This document shows, in pieces, positions 26,416 through 35,135 of a stretch of 64,000 bases of DNA. A program made the position numbers and the translations under genes. The notes under the pieces were generated by a model. That model had not been told where the DNA came from, did not search any database, and saw only the letters and a list, made by a program, of their open reading frames with translations. How positions within the stretch are numbered: the first letter of the stretch is position 1; each line of letters starts with the position of its first letter. The stretch is from Patulibacter minatonensis DSM 18081 (GTDB taxonomy: Bacteria; Actinomycetota; Thermoleophilia; Solirubrobacterales; Solirubrobacteraceae), in NCBI RefSeq assembly GCF_000519325.1, contig NZ_KI912613.1, forward strand, positions 5,120,171-5,184,170. The letters are read 5' to 3'.

Positions 26416-26817
26416 ATGCGGCGCCCCGACACGATCTTCATCCGCACGGCTCTCTACGAAGAAGCCGTCTCCGTCCTCCGCGAGGAGTACGCGTCCGACC
26501 TCACGGTCGCCGAGCTCGCCGACCGCGTCGCGTGCTCGTGCCGCCAGCTGCAGCGGGCGTTCCACGACATCGGCGGGACGAGCTTCCGCAGCGCCCTGAT
26601 CGAGATCCGCATGGAGGAGGCCGCCGAGATGCTGGCCCGCGGCCCGGTCTCCGTGCGCGAGGCCGCCCGCTCGGTCGGCTACCGCCAGCCCGCGCAGTTC
26701 GCGAAGGCCTTCCGGCGCCACCACGGCGTCGCCCCGTCCCAGTACCGGATCGGCCGCCACATCGGCCGGCTGCGCGACCTCCGCGAGGCCGCGGAGCGCC
26801 CCGCCGCGACGGCCTGA
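26416..26817 (+). CDS. Stand-alone AraC-type DNA-binding regulator
   Basis: 133 residues from the ATG at 26416. It consists almost entirely of the AraC DNA-binding domain: first helix-turn-helix LTVAELADRVACSCRQLQRAF (about residues 34-54), second SVREAARSVGYRQPAQFAKAFRRHHGVAPSQYR (about 80-112). It lacks a ligand or sensor domain, as do SoxS/MarA-type regulators. The frame can start at 26290, but that ATG abuts the inverted repeat and would leave no promoter for either divergent gene. Likely targets are itself and the CBS gene. Confidence 0.87.
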   Translation: MRRPDTIFIRTALYEEAVSVLREEYASDLTVAELADRVACSCRQLQRAFHDIGGTSFRSALIEIRMEEAAEMLARGPVSVREAARSVGYRQPAQFAKAFRRHHGVAPSQYRIGRHIGRLRDLREAAERPAATA

Positions 26818-26852
26818 CACCGGCACCCTCCCGGAGCAGGTAGATTTCGCGC

Positions 26853-27131
26853 ATGGCCGCACGTCAGCGCTACCGGTTCCGCGCGCCCTCCACGGGCCGC
26901 GAAGTCATCATCGAAGCCCAGCCCGGGCACACCTACCGGGACCGCGAGACCGGCGAGACCCTCGAGCCCGTCGGGAAGCTCGTCCCGCTCGCCCCGAGCA
27001 CGTCGAACCTCCCGTGGTCGCTCGAGAACCTCCGCCACTGCCCGCACTGCGGGCAGATGGCGCAGCTCGACCTGAACGACTGCCCCACCTGCGGCCGCCG
27101 GATGACCGCGGTCGAGACGGCCACGGCCTGA
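26853..27131 (+). CDS. Small zinc-ribbon protein
   Basis: 92 residues. An N-terminal beta-rich part (YRFRAPSTGREVIIEA) is followed by a C4 zinc ribbon with Cys63, Cys66, Cys77 and Cys80 (CPHCG and CPTCG). A TAGATT hexamer is six bases before the ATG, the leaderless arrangement. It is followed 29 bases later by a lipoprotein gene. Function unknown; a nucleic-acid or protein-binding role is typical for such ribbons. Confidence 0.8.
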   Translation: MAARQRYRFRAPSTGREVIIEAQPGHTYRDRETGETLEPVGKLVPLAPSTSNLPWSLENLRHCPHCGQMAQLDLNDCPTCGRRMTAVETATA

Positions 27132-27160
27132 TCCCGGGACCGGCCCGGAGGCCGACCCTC

Positions 27161-27742
27161 ATGCGCACCGCCCCGCTCCGCCGGCTCCTCCTCGTGGGAG
27201 CCCTGTGCGCGAGCGCGGGGGGCCTCGCGGCGTGCGGGGGCGACGAGATCGCCACCGACGTCAAGCCGAAGTCGACGCCCGCCCTGACCTCCCCCACCGG
27301 CGAGGGCCTCGCGGCCGGCGCCGGGGACCAGGCGTCCCAGGTCACCGACCTGCCGACGCAGACGACCACGTCGACCGGCCCGCTGCCGGCGTCGGGCGAC
27401 TCGTCGGACCAGGGCACGGCGGACACCGGCTCCTCGGACACCTCGTCGGACACGGGCTCCTCGGACTCCGGGACCGACACGAGCTCCGGCTCGACGTCGA
27501 CGAGCGGCTCGGGCACGTCGGCCGGCAACGGCGGGACCGGCGGGACCAGCACGCCGAGCGGCGGCGGGACCACATCGGGGGCGGGCAGCAGCGGTTCAGG
27601 CTCCGGCAGCAGCGGCTCCGGGTCGTCCGGGTCGTCCGGGTCCGGGACGTCCACCTCCGGCGGCGGGTCGTCGAGCTCGGGCGGATCGACGCCGAGCGAG
27701 TTCGGCGAGTTCTGCGACACCAACCCCGGCGTCTGCCGCTGA
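27161..27742 (+). CDS. Serine/glycine/threonine-rich lipoprotein
   Basis: 193 residues. The signal peptide ends in the lipobox LAACGG (Cys near residue 24). Residues 70-175 are a low-complexity stretch of Ser, Gly and Thr, likely an extended, possibly glycosylated, wall-spanning stalk. It closes with a short cysteine-bearing tail (FCDTNPGVCR), so a small disulfide loop would be displayed away from the membrane. GGAGG lies 10 bases before the ATG. No catalytic domain is visible. Confidence 0.75.
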   Translation: MRTAPLRRLLLVGALCASAGGLAACGGDEIATDVKPKSTPALTSPTGEGLAAGAGDQASQVTDLPTQTTTSTGPLPASGDSSDQGTADTGSSDTSSDTGSSDSGTDTSSGSTSTSGSGTSAGNGGTGGTSTPSGGGTTSGAGSSGSGSGSSGSGSSGSSGSGTSTSGGGSSSSGGSTPSEFGEFCDTNPGVCR

Positions 27743-27743
27743 G

Positions 27744-27763
27744 GCCGCCCCGCGCGGGGCGGC
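27744..27763. terminator. Bidirectional hairpin between convergent genes
   Basis: GCCGCCCC/GGGGCGGC with loop GCGC, starting two bases after the lipoprotein stop. A second hairpin follows at 27772-27790 (GCCCCG/CGGGGC) and a third near 27804-27816. Together they fill the gap to the convergent gene ending at 27830. Confidence 0.6.
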
Positions 27764-27829
27764 GCCAGCACGCCCCGGCCGGCTCGGGGCGCGTGCGGTC
27801 GGATCGCCCCCGCTGGGGCTCTCCGCCCC

Positions 27830-28537
27830 CTACTTCTTGGTCTTCGACGCCTCGCTGGTCTTCGCCGGCGTCGGCACCAGCGTCGCGGTGTAGGACATCC
27901 GCTCGGCCTTGTAGAGGCAGTTGAACGTGCCGCTCTTGCCCATCGAGAGCGTCGTGTCGACGTAGTAGTCCTTCTTGCGCTCGTCGGTCGTCCCGCCGCA
28001 GCGTCCGGCCGGTCGGCTCGCGCGCCACGAGGTGTTCGTGCCGTAGCCCTGGACCAGCGTCGGGGCCCACGAGGGCACGGTCAGGCCGATGACGTCGCCC
28101 TTCTTCACGGAGATCGACGTCGGCAGCGCGAACGTCGTCTCCCCGCCGAAGTACGGGTCGAGCTTCTTGATCGAGGTGGCGGCGGCCACCGAGGCCGACA
28201 CGCTCTTGCCGCGACGAAGGATCACGAGACCCGCGCTGGCCCGGCCGAGCTGCTTCTCCAGCGCCTTGCGGTCGTCGGCGCTCGGGGTGCCCAGCGTGAT
28301 GCTCCACGCGACGATGCGGCCGTTGGCGGGCACGACGTAGACGTTGCGGTTGCCGTCGACGCTGGTGGGCAACGCGGTGGTGCGCGTCACGACGGAGCAG
28401 GAGTCCGGGCACCGCGGCGCGCGACCGTCGGTGACGGCACCGACCTCGGTGATCTTCGCGGCTGACGCACCGGCGGGGACCACCGCCAGGGACGTGGCCG
28501 CGAGGGCGAGGGAGACGACGGTACGGCGACTGCTCAT
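27830..28537 (-). CDS. Exported hypothetical protein
   Basis: 235 residues with a Sec signal peptide (SSRRTVVSLALAATSLAVVPAGASAAK). The mature protein is beta-rich, with a cysteine pair early (RCPDSCSVV) and two later cysteines (GRCGG and FNCLY), suggesting disulfides. A lysine-rich tail ends TSEASKTKK. GGGAGGG lies about 13 bases before the ATG at 28537. I do not recognise the family; such proteins are common in exported sets of soil actinobacteria. Confidence 0.78.
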   Translation of the reverse strand: MSSRRTVVSLALAATSLAVVPAGASAAKITEVGAVTDGRAPRCPDSCSVVTRTTALPTSVDGNRNVYVVPANGRIVAWSITLGTPSADDRKALEKQLGRASAGLVILRRGKSVSASVAAATSIKKLDPYFGGETTFALPTSISVKKGDVIGLTVPSWAPTLVQGYGTNTSWRASRPAGRCGGTTDERKKDYYVDTTLSMGKSGTFNCLYKAERMSYTATLVPTPAKTSEASKTKK

Positions 28538-28683
28538 GGTGATCGAAAACCCTCCCGGGGATGGAAAGTTGCGGCTGGGCGGGTTCGCGGGGGCATCCCG
28601 ACGGACCGGCCACGGCGGCGTCGGGGGCACGGACGGGGTACGCGACCTGGTCCGTCGCACGGCGTCCGCGGCACCGGCCGCAC

Positions 28684-28703
28684 GACCGCCCGAGCGGGCG
28701 GTC
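28684..28703. repeat. Perfect 9-bp inverted repeat in a 254-bp gap
   Basis: GACCGCCCG-AG-CGGGCGGTC lies between the HIT gene end (28792) and the exported protein start (28537), both on the minus strand. It may be a terminator of the HIT-cca unit, or an operator. The rest of this 254-bp gap shows nothing else I can name. Confidence 0.4.
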
Positions 28704-28791
28704 ACGCGCCGATGATGCCCGATCGGGACGCACCGCGCCCCGGTTGCAACCGTCCGCCCGGGGGCGTGGGCCGACGGCCGGGCGACGACGC

Positions 28792-29205
28792 TCAGGCCGT
28801 GAGGCGGGCGTGCGTGGCGGTGATCTCGTCGCGGTCGCCCGGGGTCGGGACCCACGGCAGGCGCAGGGGGTCGTCCTCGTAGCGCGGAATGACGTGGACG
28901 TGGAAGTGGAACACCGTCTGCCACGCGCCCGCACCGCAGTTGTTGACGAGGTTGATGCCGACGGCGTCGAGGCGGTCCGAGGCCGTCGCCGCCACGCGCC
29001 GGGCGGTCGCGAGGGTCGCCTGCAGCGCGTCGTCGTCGATCGTCAGGAGGTCGCGGTGGTGCGCCTTGGGGATCACCACCGTGTGGCCGGGCGTCGCCGG
29101 GTTGACGTCGAGGAACGCGACGGTGTCGTCGTCCTCGGCGACCACCAGCGAGGGCAGCTCGCCGGCGACGATCTTGCAGAAGATGCAGTCGGGATCCTGG
29201 GCCAT
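28792..29205 (-). CDS. HIT-family nucleotide hydrolase
   Basis: 137 residues, normal for the HIT family, which hydrolyses nucleoside phosphoramidates or dinucleoside polyphosphates. The histidine triad is His100-Phe-His102-Val-His104 in VFHFHVHVIPRY. An N-terminal Cys-x-x-Cys (CIFC, residues 7-10) probably binds zinc with other residues. A TAGGCT hexamer is six bases before the ATG, so it is likely transcribed from its own leaderless promoter although cca ends just upstream. Confidence 0.93.
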   Translation of the reverse strand: MAQDPDCIFCKIVAGELPSLVVAEDDDTVAFLDVNPATPGHTVVIPKAHHRDLLTIDDDALQATLATARRVAATASDRLDAVGINLVNNCGAGAWQTVFHFHVHVIPRYEDDPLRLPWVPTPGDRDEITATHARLTA

Positions 29206-29214
29206 GCCGCCAGC

Positions 29215-30519
29215 CTACCCGCCGCCCGCGGACTCCCCCGCGCCGGCGGCGTGCAGCTCGCGGGCGAGCGCGACCGCCCGGTCCTCACCGTCGATCTCGC
29301 CGGCGTCGTGCGCCACCGCCACGGCGGTCAGGAGCCGCCCGAGCTCCGGGCCCGGCCGGATCCCGAGCGCCGCGGCGAGCGCGTCGCCGGTGACCGGCGG
29401 GCGGGGCGGACCGTCGCGGCCCCACCGCACGGCGCGTGCGGCGATCGCGGGCCAGGGCCGGCCCGCCGGCCCGACGACGGCGCGGGAGAACACGGCGGCG
29501 TCCACGACGTCGCTGCTGGCGGGCCCCAGGGCGGCGAAGAGCTCCATCGCGGACGGTGCGGGGCCGAGGGACGCGATCCGGCCGGCGGTGGCGACGGCCC
29601 GCGTCACGGCGCTCCGGAGCTCGCGGCTCGGGCGGAGCGGGTGGAGCGCCGACCGCGGATCCGCCGCGTGCCGGACGAGGGCGGCGAGCGCGAGCACGAG
29701 GCGGGCCTCCGGGGACGCGCCCCGCTCCCGGAGCGCGGCGGCGTCCTGCGGCCCCGCCCCGGGGATCCCCACGTCCGGCCCGAGGACTGCGGCCAGCGTC
29801 GCCGTCACGTCCGGCCGCAGCCGGCCGTCGTCCCCGACCGCCGACGGCAGGACCGCCGCGAACGCGCCCGTGGCCTCCCCCACGTCGAGACCGCGGGCCC
29901 AGCCCGGCCCGGTCAGCGCTCGCGAGAGCTCGGGCAGCATCCGCTCCCCGGGGACGTCGGTGCCGAGCGCCGGCGCCGCGCGGCGCGCGGCGTCCAGGGT
30001 CGGCTCGTCGGGGCGGGCGTCGAGCTCCGCCGCGAAGCGCGCGAGTCGCAGGACCCGGACCGGGTCGGACGAGAACGACGACGGGCCCACGGCGCGCAGC
30101 CGGCCGGTGCGCAGGTCCTCCGCCCCGCCGGACGGGTCGACGAGCGCTCCGCCCGCGAGCGGCTCCGCGATCGCGTTGACGGTGAGGTCCCGCCGCGAGA
30201 GGTCCTCGGCCAGGTCGGCGCCCTGCAGCGGGGTCAGGTCGACCTGCCATGCGCTCGCGGCGCCGGCGGTCGAGGACACCCGCCACGCGCCGTAGGCGTC
30301 CGAGAGGGGGAACGCCTGGCCGCCGGCCCGCGCGGCCAGCCCGCGGGCGATCCGCCGGACCACGGCGCCGTCGGCGGTGGCGACCGCGAGGTCGAGGTCG
30401 TCGGTGGGGCGCCCGAGCAGCCGGTCGCGCACGGCTCCGCCGACGATCCAGGCCTCCGGTCCCTCGGGCACCTGCGCACGCAGGTGCTCCAGCAGCCCGG
30501 CCGCGACGTCGTCGCTCAC
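29215..30519 (-). CDS. cca: CCA tRNA nucleotidyltransferase / poly(A)-polymerase family
   Basis: 434 residues from a GTG at 30519 that overlaps the alr stop (GTGA). The nucleotidyltransferase core is clear: WIVGGAVRDRLLGRPTDDLDLAV (residues 25-47; GG and DxD motifs), RRDLTVNAI, and DPVRVLRLARFAAEL. It adds CCA to tRNA 3' ends, which matters here since none of the three tRNA genes in the window encodes CCA. The C-terminal half is very Ala/Arg-rich. Separate A-adding or C-adding subtypes cannot be ruled out. Confidence 0.88.
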   Translation of the reverse strand: MSDDVAAGLLEHLRAQVPEGPEAWIVGGAVRDRLLGRPTDDLDLAVATADGAVVRRIARGLAARAGGQAFPLSDAYGAWRVSSTAGAASAWQVDLTPLQGADLAEDLSRRDLTVNAIAEPLAGGALVDPSGGAEDLRTGRLRAVGPSSFSSDPVRVLRLARFAAELDARPDEPTLDAARRAAPALGTDVPGERMLPELSRALTGPGWARGLDVGEATGAFAAVLPSAVGDDGRLRPDVTATLAAVLGPDVGIPGAGPQDAAALRERGASPEARLVLALAALVRHAADPRSALHPLRPSRELRSAVTRAVATAGRIASLGPAPSAMELFAALGPASSDVVDAAVFSRAVVGPAGRPWPAIAARAVRWGRDGPPRPPVTGDALAAALGIRPGPELGRLLTAVAVAHDAGEIDGEDRAVALARELHAAGAGESAGGG

Positions 30520-31682
30520 CGGGCGGTCGTCCCGCCCGACCGCGCTGCCCGGTCGACGGGCGGGCCCGCCGCCGGGACGGGCGCGCCGTCGCGGTGGTGC
30601 ACGCGCGGGACCCGCGGCCCGATCCCGCAGGTGATCTCGTAGTTGATCGTCCCGAGGGTCCGCGCGACCTCCTCGGCACTGAGGTGCTCGTCGCCGTCGC
30701 GCCCGACGAGGACGACGCGGTCGCCGGCGCGATCCGTCGCGCCCGGGCCGAGGTCGATGCCGATGCTGTCCATCGAGACCGTGCCGGTGATCGGCCGACG
30801 ACGGCCGCCGACCAGCGCGGTGCCGGTGTTCGTCAGGGCCCGACGGACGCCGTCCGCGTAGCCCGCCGAGGCCGTGCCCACCGTCGTCTCCTCCGCCGCG
30901 CGGAAGCGGCGCCCGTATCCGACGCTCTCGCCGGGGAGGAGCGGCTTGACGGCGGCGAGCCGGGTGTGCCACTCCAGGGCGGGCTCGAGGTCGTGGTCCG
31001 CCGCGTCGTGGTTCATCGGATCGAGGCCGTAGATCGCGATGCCCGGGCGCACGAGGTCGAAGTGCGACGCCGGATCCCGCAGCAGCGCGGCGCTGTTGGC
31101 GGCGTGGAGGACGGCCGACGGATGGCGGCGGCGCACGTCGGCGGCCCAGGCGGTGAACCGCGCGAGCTGGTCGGCGTAGAGGTCGTCCGGGGCGTCCGCC
31201 GTCGCGAAGTGGGTCATCGCCCCGGAGAGCCGCAGGTGCGCAGCCGCGGCGACGCGGTCGCAGAGCGCCAGGGCCTCGTCGGCGTCGCGCTGCCCGAGGC
31301 GCCCCATGCCGCTGTCGAGCTTGACGTGGACGTCGGCCGGCCGGCCGAGGCGTTCGAGGCGCTCCACGCCCTCCGCGTCCCACACGACGACCTCGGCGCC
31401 GGCGTCCAGCGCCTCCGGGAGATCGTCGTCCCGGAGCGGCCCGAGGACGAGCAGCCGCGCGTCGATGCCCCCGTCCCGGAGCGCGGTGGCCTCCGCCGCG
31501 GTCACGACGGCCAGCCACGTGGCGCCCCCGGCGACGGCGGCGCGGGCAGCGGGCACCGCGCCATGCCCGTAGCCGTCGGCCTTGACCACGGCGCAGATCG
31601 CCGTCCCCGGGCCGACGCGCCCCAGGAGGCGGGTCACGTTGCGCTCGATCGCGGCGACGTTGATGCGGGCGACGACGCGCAT
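30516..31682 (-). CDS. alr: Alanine racemase
   Basis: 388 residues. It makes D-alanine for peptidoglycan with PLP. The Schiff-base lysine is Lys34 in VVKADGYGHGA, and the second catalytic base is the Tyr in SAGYADGVRR; RPGIAIYG and GTVSMDSIGIDLG are family marks. A TAGCGT hexamer is seven bases before the ATG and lies at the 3' end of the preceding nnr gene, so alr may have its own leaderless promoter. cca follows with a 4-base overlap. Confidence 0.95.
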   Translation of the reverse strand: MRVVARINVAAIERNVTRLLGRVGPGTAICAVVKADGYGHGAVPAARAAVAGGATWLAVVTAAEATALRDGGIDARLLVLGPLRDDDLPEALDAGAEVVVWDAEGVERLERLGRPADVHVKLDSGMGRLGQRDADEALALCDRVAAAAHLRLSGAMTHFATADAPDDLYADQLARFTAWAADVRRRHPSAVLHAANSAALLRDPASHFDLVRPGIAIYGLDPMNHDAADHDLEPALEWHTRLAAVKPLLPGESVGYGRRFRAAEETTVGTASAGYADGVRRALTNTGTALVGGRRRPITGTVSMDSIGIDLGPGATDRAGDRVVLVGRDGDEHLSAEEVARTLGTINYEITCGIGPRVPRVHHRDGAPVPAAGPPVDRAARSGGTTAR

Positions 31683-31692
31683 CCCGGGAACG

Positions 31693-33288
31693 CTACTGCC
31701 GGTGCTGCACGCGTGAGATCCGGGCGTGCCCGAGGCGCTCGGCGACGTCGCGGGCGACCACCCCGTCCGGGCCGTGCTCCGCGGACGCGAGCGCCCCCGC
31801 CCGGAGGTGCAGCCAGACGCCGGCGGCCGCGGCGAGGAAGGCGTCGGTCCCCCGCGAGAGCAGCGCCCCGATCGTCCCCGCGAGGACGTCGCCGGTCCCC
31901 GCCGTCGCCAGCCCGGGGACGCCGCCGGGGCTGATCGCGACCCGCCCGTCGGGCGCGACGATCAGCGTGTCGTCCCCCTTGAGGACCACGACGGCGTGGG
32001 CACGGCGCGCGGCCTCCCGCGCGTGGTGCAGGCGACGGGCCCCGACGTCGGCGGACCCGACGTCCAGGAGCCGTGCGAGCTCGCCGGCGTGGGGCGTCAG
32101 CACGGCACGACGGCCGTCGTGCGGGGCGGCCAGGGCCTCGGGGTCGCCGGCGACGGCCGCCAGTGCGTCGGCGTCGAGCACCACCGGGCCGGGGTGCCGG
32201 GCGACGAGGTCGCGGACGAGGGTGCCCCGCGAACCACCACGACCGAGTCCGGGACCGAGGACGAGGGTGCCGCCATGGCTGTCGAGCGCCTCGAGGACCG
32301 GGGACACCGCGGCCGACGTCACGCCGCCCTCGTCGTCGTGCGGGAGGACCAGGCCGAGCGTCTCGGTCGGGGCCCGGGCGAGGATCCCGGCCTCGATGCT
32401 GCCCGGCGCCGCGACGGTGACGTAGCCGGCGCCCGCACGCATCGCACCGCTCGCCGCCAGGCACGGTGCGCCGCTCATGCCGGGTCCGCCGCCGACGACC
32501 ACGACGTGGCCGGAGCGGAACTTCGTGCCGTCCGTCGCGCGGGTCGGGAGGGCGTCGGGCAGCCGGTCGGTGAGGACCCCCGCCCACGGCGCCGGGACGT
32601 CGGCGCCGGGGCGGCCCGGGATCCCGATCGGCGCGACGACGAGCCGGCCGGTGCGGGTCTTGCCCGGGGAGATCCAGTGGCCCGGCGCCGCGGCGTGGAA
32701 CGAGACGGTGACGTCGGCGGGGACGGCGTGCTCCCCCGGGGTCTCCCCCGTCGTGGCGTCCACGCCGCTGGGGACGTCGCAGGCCACGACGGGGACGCCC
32801 GGCGTCCCGTCGTCGGCCGGGACCGCCACCGTACGGATCGCGGAGATCGCGGCCGCCGCGGTGCCGCGCGGGGCGTCCCGGGCGCCCGTGCCGAGGATCG
32901 CGTCGACGATGACGGCCGCACCGTCGAGGGCGTCCGGCGTCCACGGCCCGGCGGGACGGAACGCGTCCCGGGCCGCCGCGGCGTCGCCCTGCAGCCGCTC
33001 GTCGGGGACGGTCGAGACGAGCCGCACCGGACGACCCAGGTCCTCGAGCAGCCGGGCCGCGACGTACCCGTCGCCACCGTTGTTCCCGGCGCCGCACACG
33101 AGGACGACGAGCCCGTCGGGCACGAGCTCCACGACGGCGTCGGCGAGCGCGGCGCCCGCCGCCTCCATCAGCGCCCCGCCGCCCATGCCGAGCTCGTCGA
33201 TCGCCCAGGCGTCGGTGGCCCGCATCGCCTCGGCGTCGACGAGCGGGTCCAGGCCCGCGGGCAGGTCCGGGGCCGCGTCGCCGCTCAC
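31693..33288 (-). CDS. nnr: Bifunctional NAD(P)HX epimerase / dehydratase
   Basis: 531 residues in two parts. The N-terminal epimerase (YjeF-N) domain covers about 10-225 (CGAGNNGGDGYVAARLL, DVPSGVDATTGE). The C-terminal ADP/ATP-dependent dehydratase domain covers about 235-525 (GPGLGRGGSRG, LTPHAGELARLL, ATAGTGDVLAGTIGALL). Together they repair hydrated NADH and NADPH. The GTG start overlaps the acpS stop (GTGA). The neighbours acpS, nnr and alr form the common actinobacterial order. Confidence 0.95.
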   Translation of the reverse strand: MSGDAAPDLPAGLDPLVDAEAMRATDAWAIDELGMGGGALMEAAGAALADAVVELVPDGLVVLVCGAGNNGGDGYVAARLLEDLGRPVRLVSTVPDERLQGDAAAARDAFRPAGPWTPDALDGAAVIVDAILGTGARDAPRGTAAAAISAIRTVAVPADDGTPGVPVVACDVPSGVDATTGETPGEHAVPADVTVSFHAAAPGHWISPGKTRTGRLVVAPIGIPGRPGADVPAPWAGVLTDRLPDALPTRATDGTKFRSGHVVVVGGGPGMSGAPCLAASGAMRAGAGYVTVAAPGSIEAGILARAPTETLGLVLPHDDEGGVTSAAVSPVLEALDSHGGTLVLGPGLGRGGSRGTLVRDLVARHPGPVVLDADALAAVAGDPEALAAPHDGRRAVLTPHAGELARLLDVGSADVGARRLHHAREAARRAHAVVVLKGDDTLIVAPDGRVAISPGGVPGLATAGTGDVLAGTIGALLSRGTDAFLAAAAGVWLHLRAGALASAEHGPDGVVARDVAERLGHARISRVQHRQ

Positions 33289-33662
33289 GCCGGCACCGGG
33301 GCCGGGTGGACGGCCCACGCGACCGCCGCGGCGCTCTCGCGTTCGTGGGTCAGGGAGATCACGACCTCGACCCCGAGCTCCTCCGCGCGGGCCTCCGCCG
33401 TCCCGTACAGCCGGACCTCGGGCGGGCCACCGTTCCCGACGACCTCGATCTCCAGCGGGCGGAACGCGTCGAGCCGGAGGGCCTTCGTCACGGCCTCCTT
33501 GGCGCAGAAGCGGGCGGCCAGGCTCCGGACCGACCGCGGAGTGCCGTCGCGCGCGGTGTGCTCGTCCGGGCGGAACAGCCGATCACGGAGCGCCGGTCGT
33601 CGCGCGAGCGCGGCCTCCAGCCGTCGCACGTCCATCAGGTCGATCCCGACGCCCTGGTCCAT
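33285..33662 (-). CDS. acpS: Holo-[acyl-carrier-protein] synthase
   Basis: 125 residues, normal for AcpS. It transfers phosphopantetheine from CoA to acyl carrier protein. The magnesium-binding GIDLMDVRRL (residues 6-15) and ARFCAKEAVTKAL (about 49-61) motifs are present. A TAGTCT hexamer lies six bases before the ATG (leaderless arrangement). It is first in the acpS-nnr-alr-cca unit, which runs with 4-base overlaps or very short gaps. Confidence 0.95.
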   Translation of the reverse strand: MDQGVGIDLMDVRRLEAALARRPALRDRLFRPDEHTARDGTPRSVRSLAARFCAKEAVTKALRLDAFRPLEIEVVGNGGPPEVRLYGTAEARAEELGVEVVISLTHERESAAAVAWAVHPAPVPA

Positions 33663-33708
33663 GGTCCGAGACTACCCGCGTGGGCGCGGCGCTCCCCGGC
33701 CCGGGCCG

Positions 33709-33731
33709 GTTCCGCCGACGACCGGCGGAAC
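33709..33731. terminator. Hairpin between glmM and acpS
   Basis: GTTCCGCCG/CGGCGGAAC around ACGAC, 25 bases after the glmM stop on the minus strand and upstream of the acpS promoter. It is flanked by further G/C-rich complementary blocks. Confidence 0.5.
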
Positions 33732-33756
33732 GACCCCGGGCCCGGTGGATCGGGGC

Positions 33757-35100
33757 TCAGGCGCCGACGCGCCCGGGGACCTCGAGCACGAGGGCCTCGC
33801 AGACCGCGCGCGCCTCGTCCTCGGACGGCGCCTCGGCCATCACGCGGACGAGCTGCTCGGTGCCGGACGCACGCACGAGCACGCGCCCGCGACCGGCCAG
33901 GCCCTCGTCCGCGGCGGACATCGCGGCCAGCAGGGCCGGGGCCGTCATCGCGCCGTCGCGATCGGTGACGGGCACGTTGATCAGGACCTGCGGCAGGCGC
34001 TCCATCGCGCGCGAGGACGCGAGCGACGCGCCGTCCAGCGACTCCATCAGGAGCAGCGCGGCCGCGACGCCGTCGCCGGACGGCGCGAAGCCGGTCTCGA
34101 CGAGGTGCCCGGACTGCTCGCCGCCGAGGTTCCAGCCGCGCTCGTCGAGCGCGGCGACGACGTGGCGGTCCCCCACCGGCGTCGTCGCCACGGGGATCCC
34201 CGCGGCGTCCATCGCCGCGTGGAAGCCGTAGTTCGACATCACCGTGACGGCGACGCCCCCGGCGAGCCGGCCGGTGGCCTTCAGGTGGCCCGCCATGATC
34301 GCCAGCAGCTCGTCGCCGTCGTAGGCGCGGCCCGCGTCGTCGACCGCGAGCACGCGGTCGCCGTCGCCGTCGAACGCGAACCCGATCGTCGTGCCGTGCT
34401 CGATGACGAGGGCCTGCACGGCCTCCGGGTGCGTCGAGCCGACGCCCGCGTTGATGTTGCGGCCGTCGGGGGCGTCGCCGATCACGACGACCTCGGCGCC
34501 GCGACGGCGGAAGGCCTCCGGCCCGACCACGGCGGTCGCGCCGTGCGCGCAGTCCAGCGCGACCCGGACGCCCGTCAGGTCCAGCGTCCCGAAGCGCTCG
34601 TCGAGCGCGCGGAGGTGGTCCTCCACCGCGCCGAGGAACGCCGAGACGCCGCCGATGTCGGTGCCGTGCGTCGCGTCCGCCGGCAGCTCCTCCACGAGCC
34701 CGGCGACGCGGTCCTCGAGGGCGTCGGGGAGCTTCCGGCCGTCGGGCCCGAAGAGCTTGATCCCGTTGTCGGCGTGCGGGTTGTGCGACGCCGAGACGAC
34801 CGCGGCCAGGTCGTAGCCGAGCCGGCGGACGAGGATCGCCGCGGCCGGGGTCGGCACGACGCCCGCGAGGTGGACGTCGGCCCCGGACGCCGAGGCCCCG
34901 GCGGCGAACGCGGCCTCGAGCATCGGACCGGACTCGCGGGTGTCGCGGACGACGAGGACGCGCGGACGCGCCCCCTCGGCGTCGTCCCGGGAGGCGACGC
35001 CCCCCAGAACGGCAGCACGGCCGAGTCGCAGGGCGAGCTCGGCCGTGAGGACCGCTCCGGCCCTCCCGCGCACGCCGTCGGTGCCGAAGAGCCGGGTCAT
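33757..35100 (-). CDS. glmM: Phosphoglucosamine mutase
   Basis: 447 residues. It converts glucosamine-6-phosphate to glucosamine-1-phosphate for UDP-GlcNAc and peptidoglycan synthesis. The N-terminal LFGTDGVRGRAG and the active-site phosphoserine loop VVSASHNPHADNG (Ser105) are diagnostic; the metal loop FDGDGDRVLAVD and sugar-binding GGEQSGH follow. It lies downstream of rpsI with a 35-base gap, as often in actinobacteria. Confidence 0.96.
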   Translation of the reverse strand: MTRLFGTDGVRGRAGAVLTAELALRLGRAAVLGGVASRDDAEGARPRVLVVRDTRESGPMLEAAFAAGASASGADVHLAGVVPTPAAAILVRRLGYDLAAVVSASHNPHADNGIKLFGPDGRKLPDALEDRVAGLVEELPADATHGTDIGGVSAFLGAVEDHLRALDERFGTLDLTGVRVALDCAHGATAVVGPEAFRRRGAEVVVIGDAPDGRNINAGVGSTHPEAVQALVIEHGTTIGFAFDGDGDRVLAVDDAGRAYDGDELLAIMAGHLKATGRLAGGVAVTVMSNYGFHAAMDAAGIPVATTPVGDRHVVAALDERGWNLGGEQSGHLVETGFAPSGDGVAAALLLMESLDGASLASSRAMERLPQVLINVPVTDRDGAMTAPALLAAMSAADEGLAGRGRVLVRASGTEQLVRVMAEAPSEDEARAVCEALVLEVPGRVGA

Positions 35101-35135
35101 GGCAGCGGGTGTGGGTGGCGGGTTCCGGGTCTGGG

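Noticed and set aside
27400-27680. Tandem-repeat array or CRISPR-like repeat in the Ser/Gly/Thr region
   Set aside because: Repeats are irregular short codon runs (TCC GGG, AGC GGC) inside a lipoprotein stalk, with no unique spacers of even length. I saw no CRISPR array in the window.
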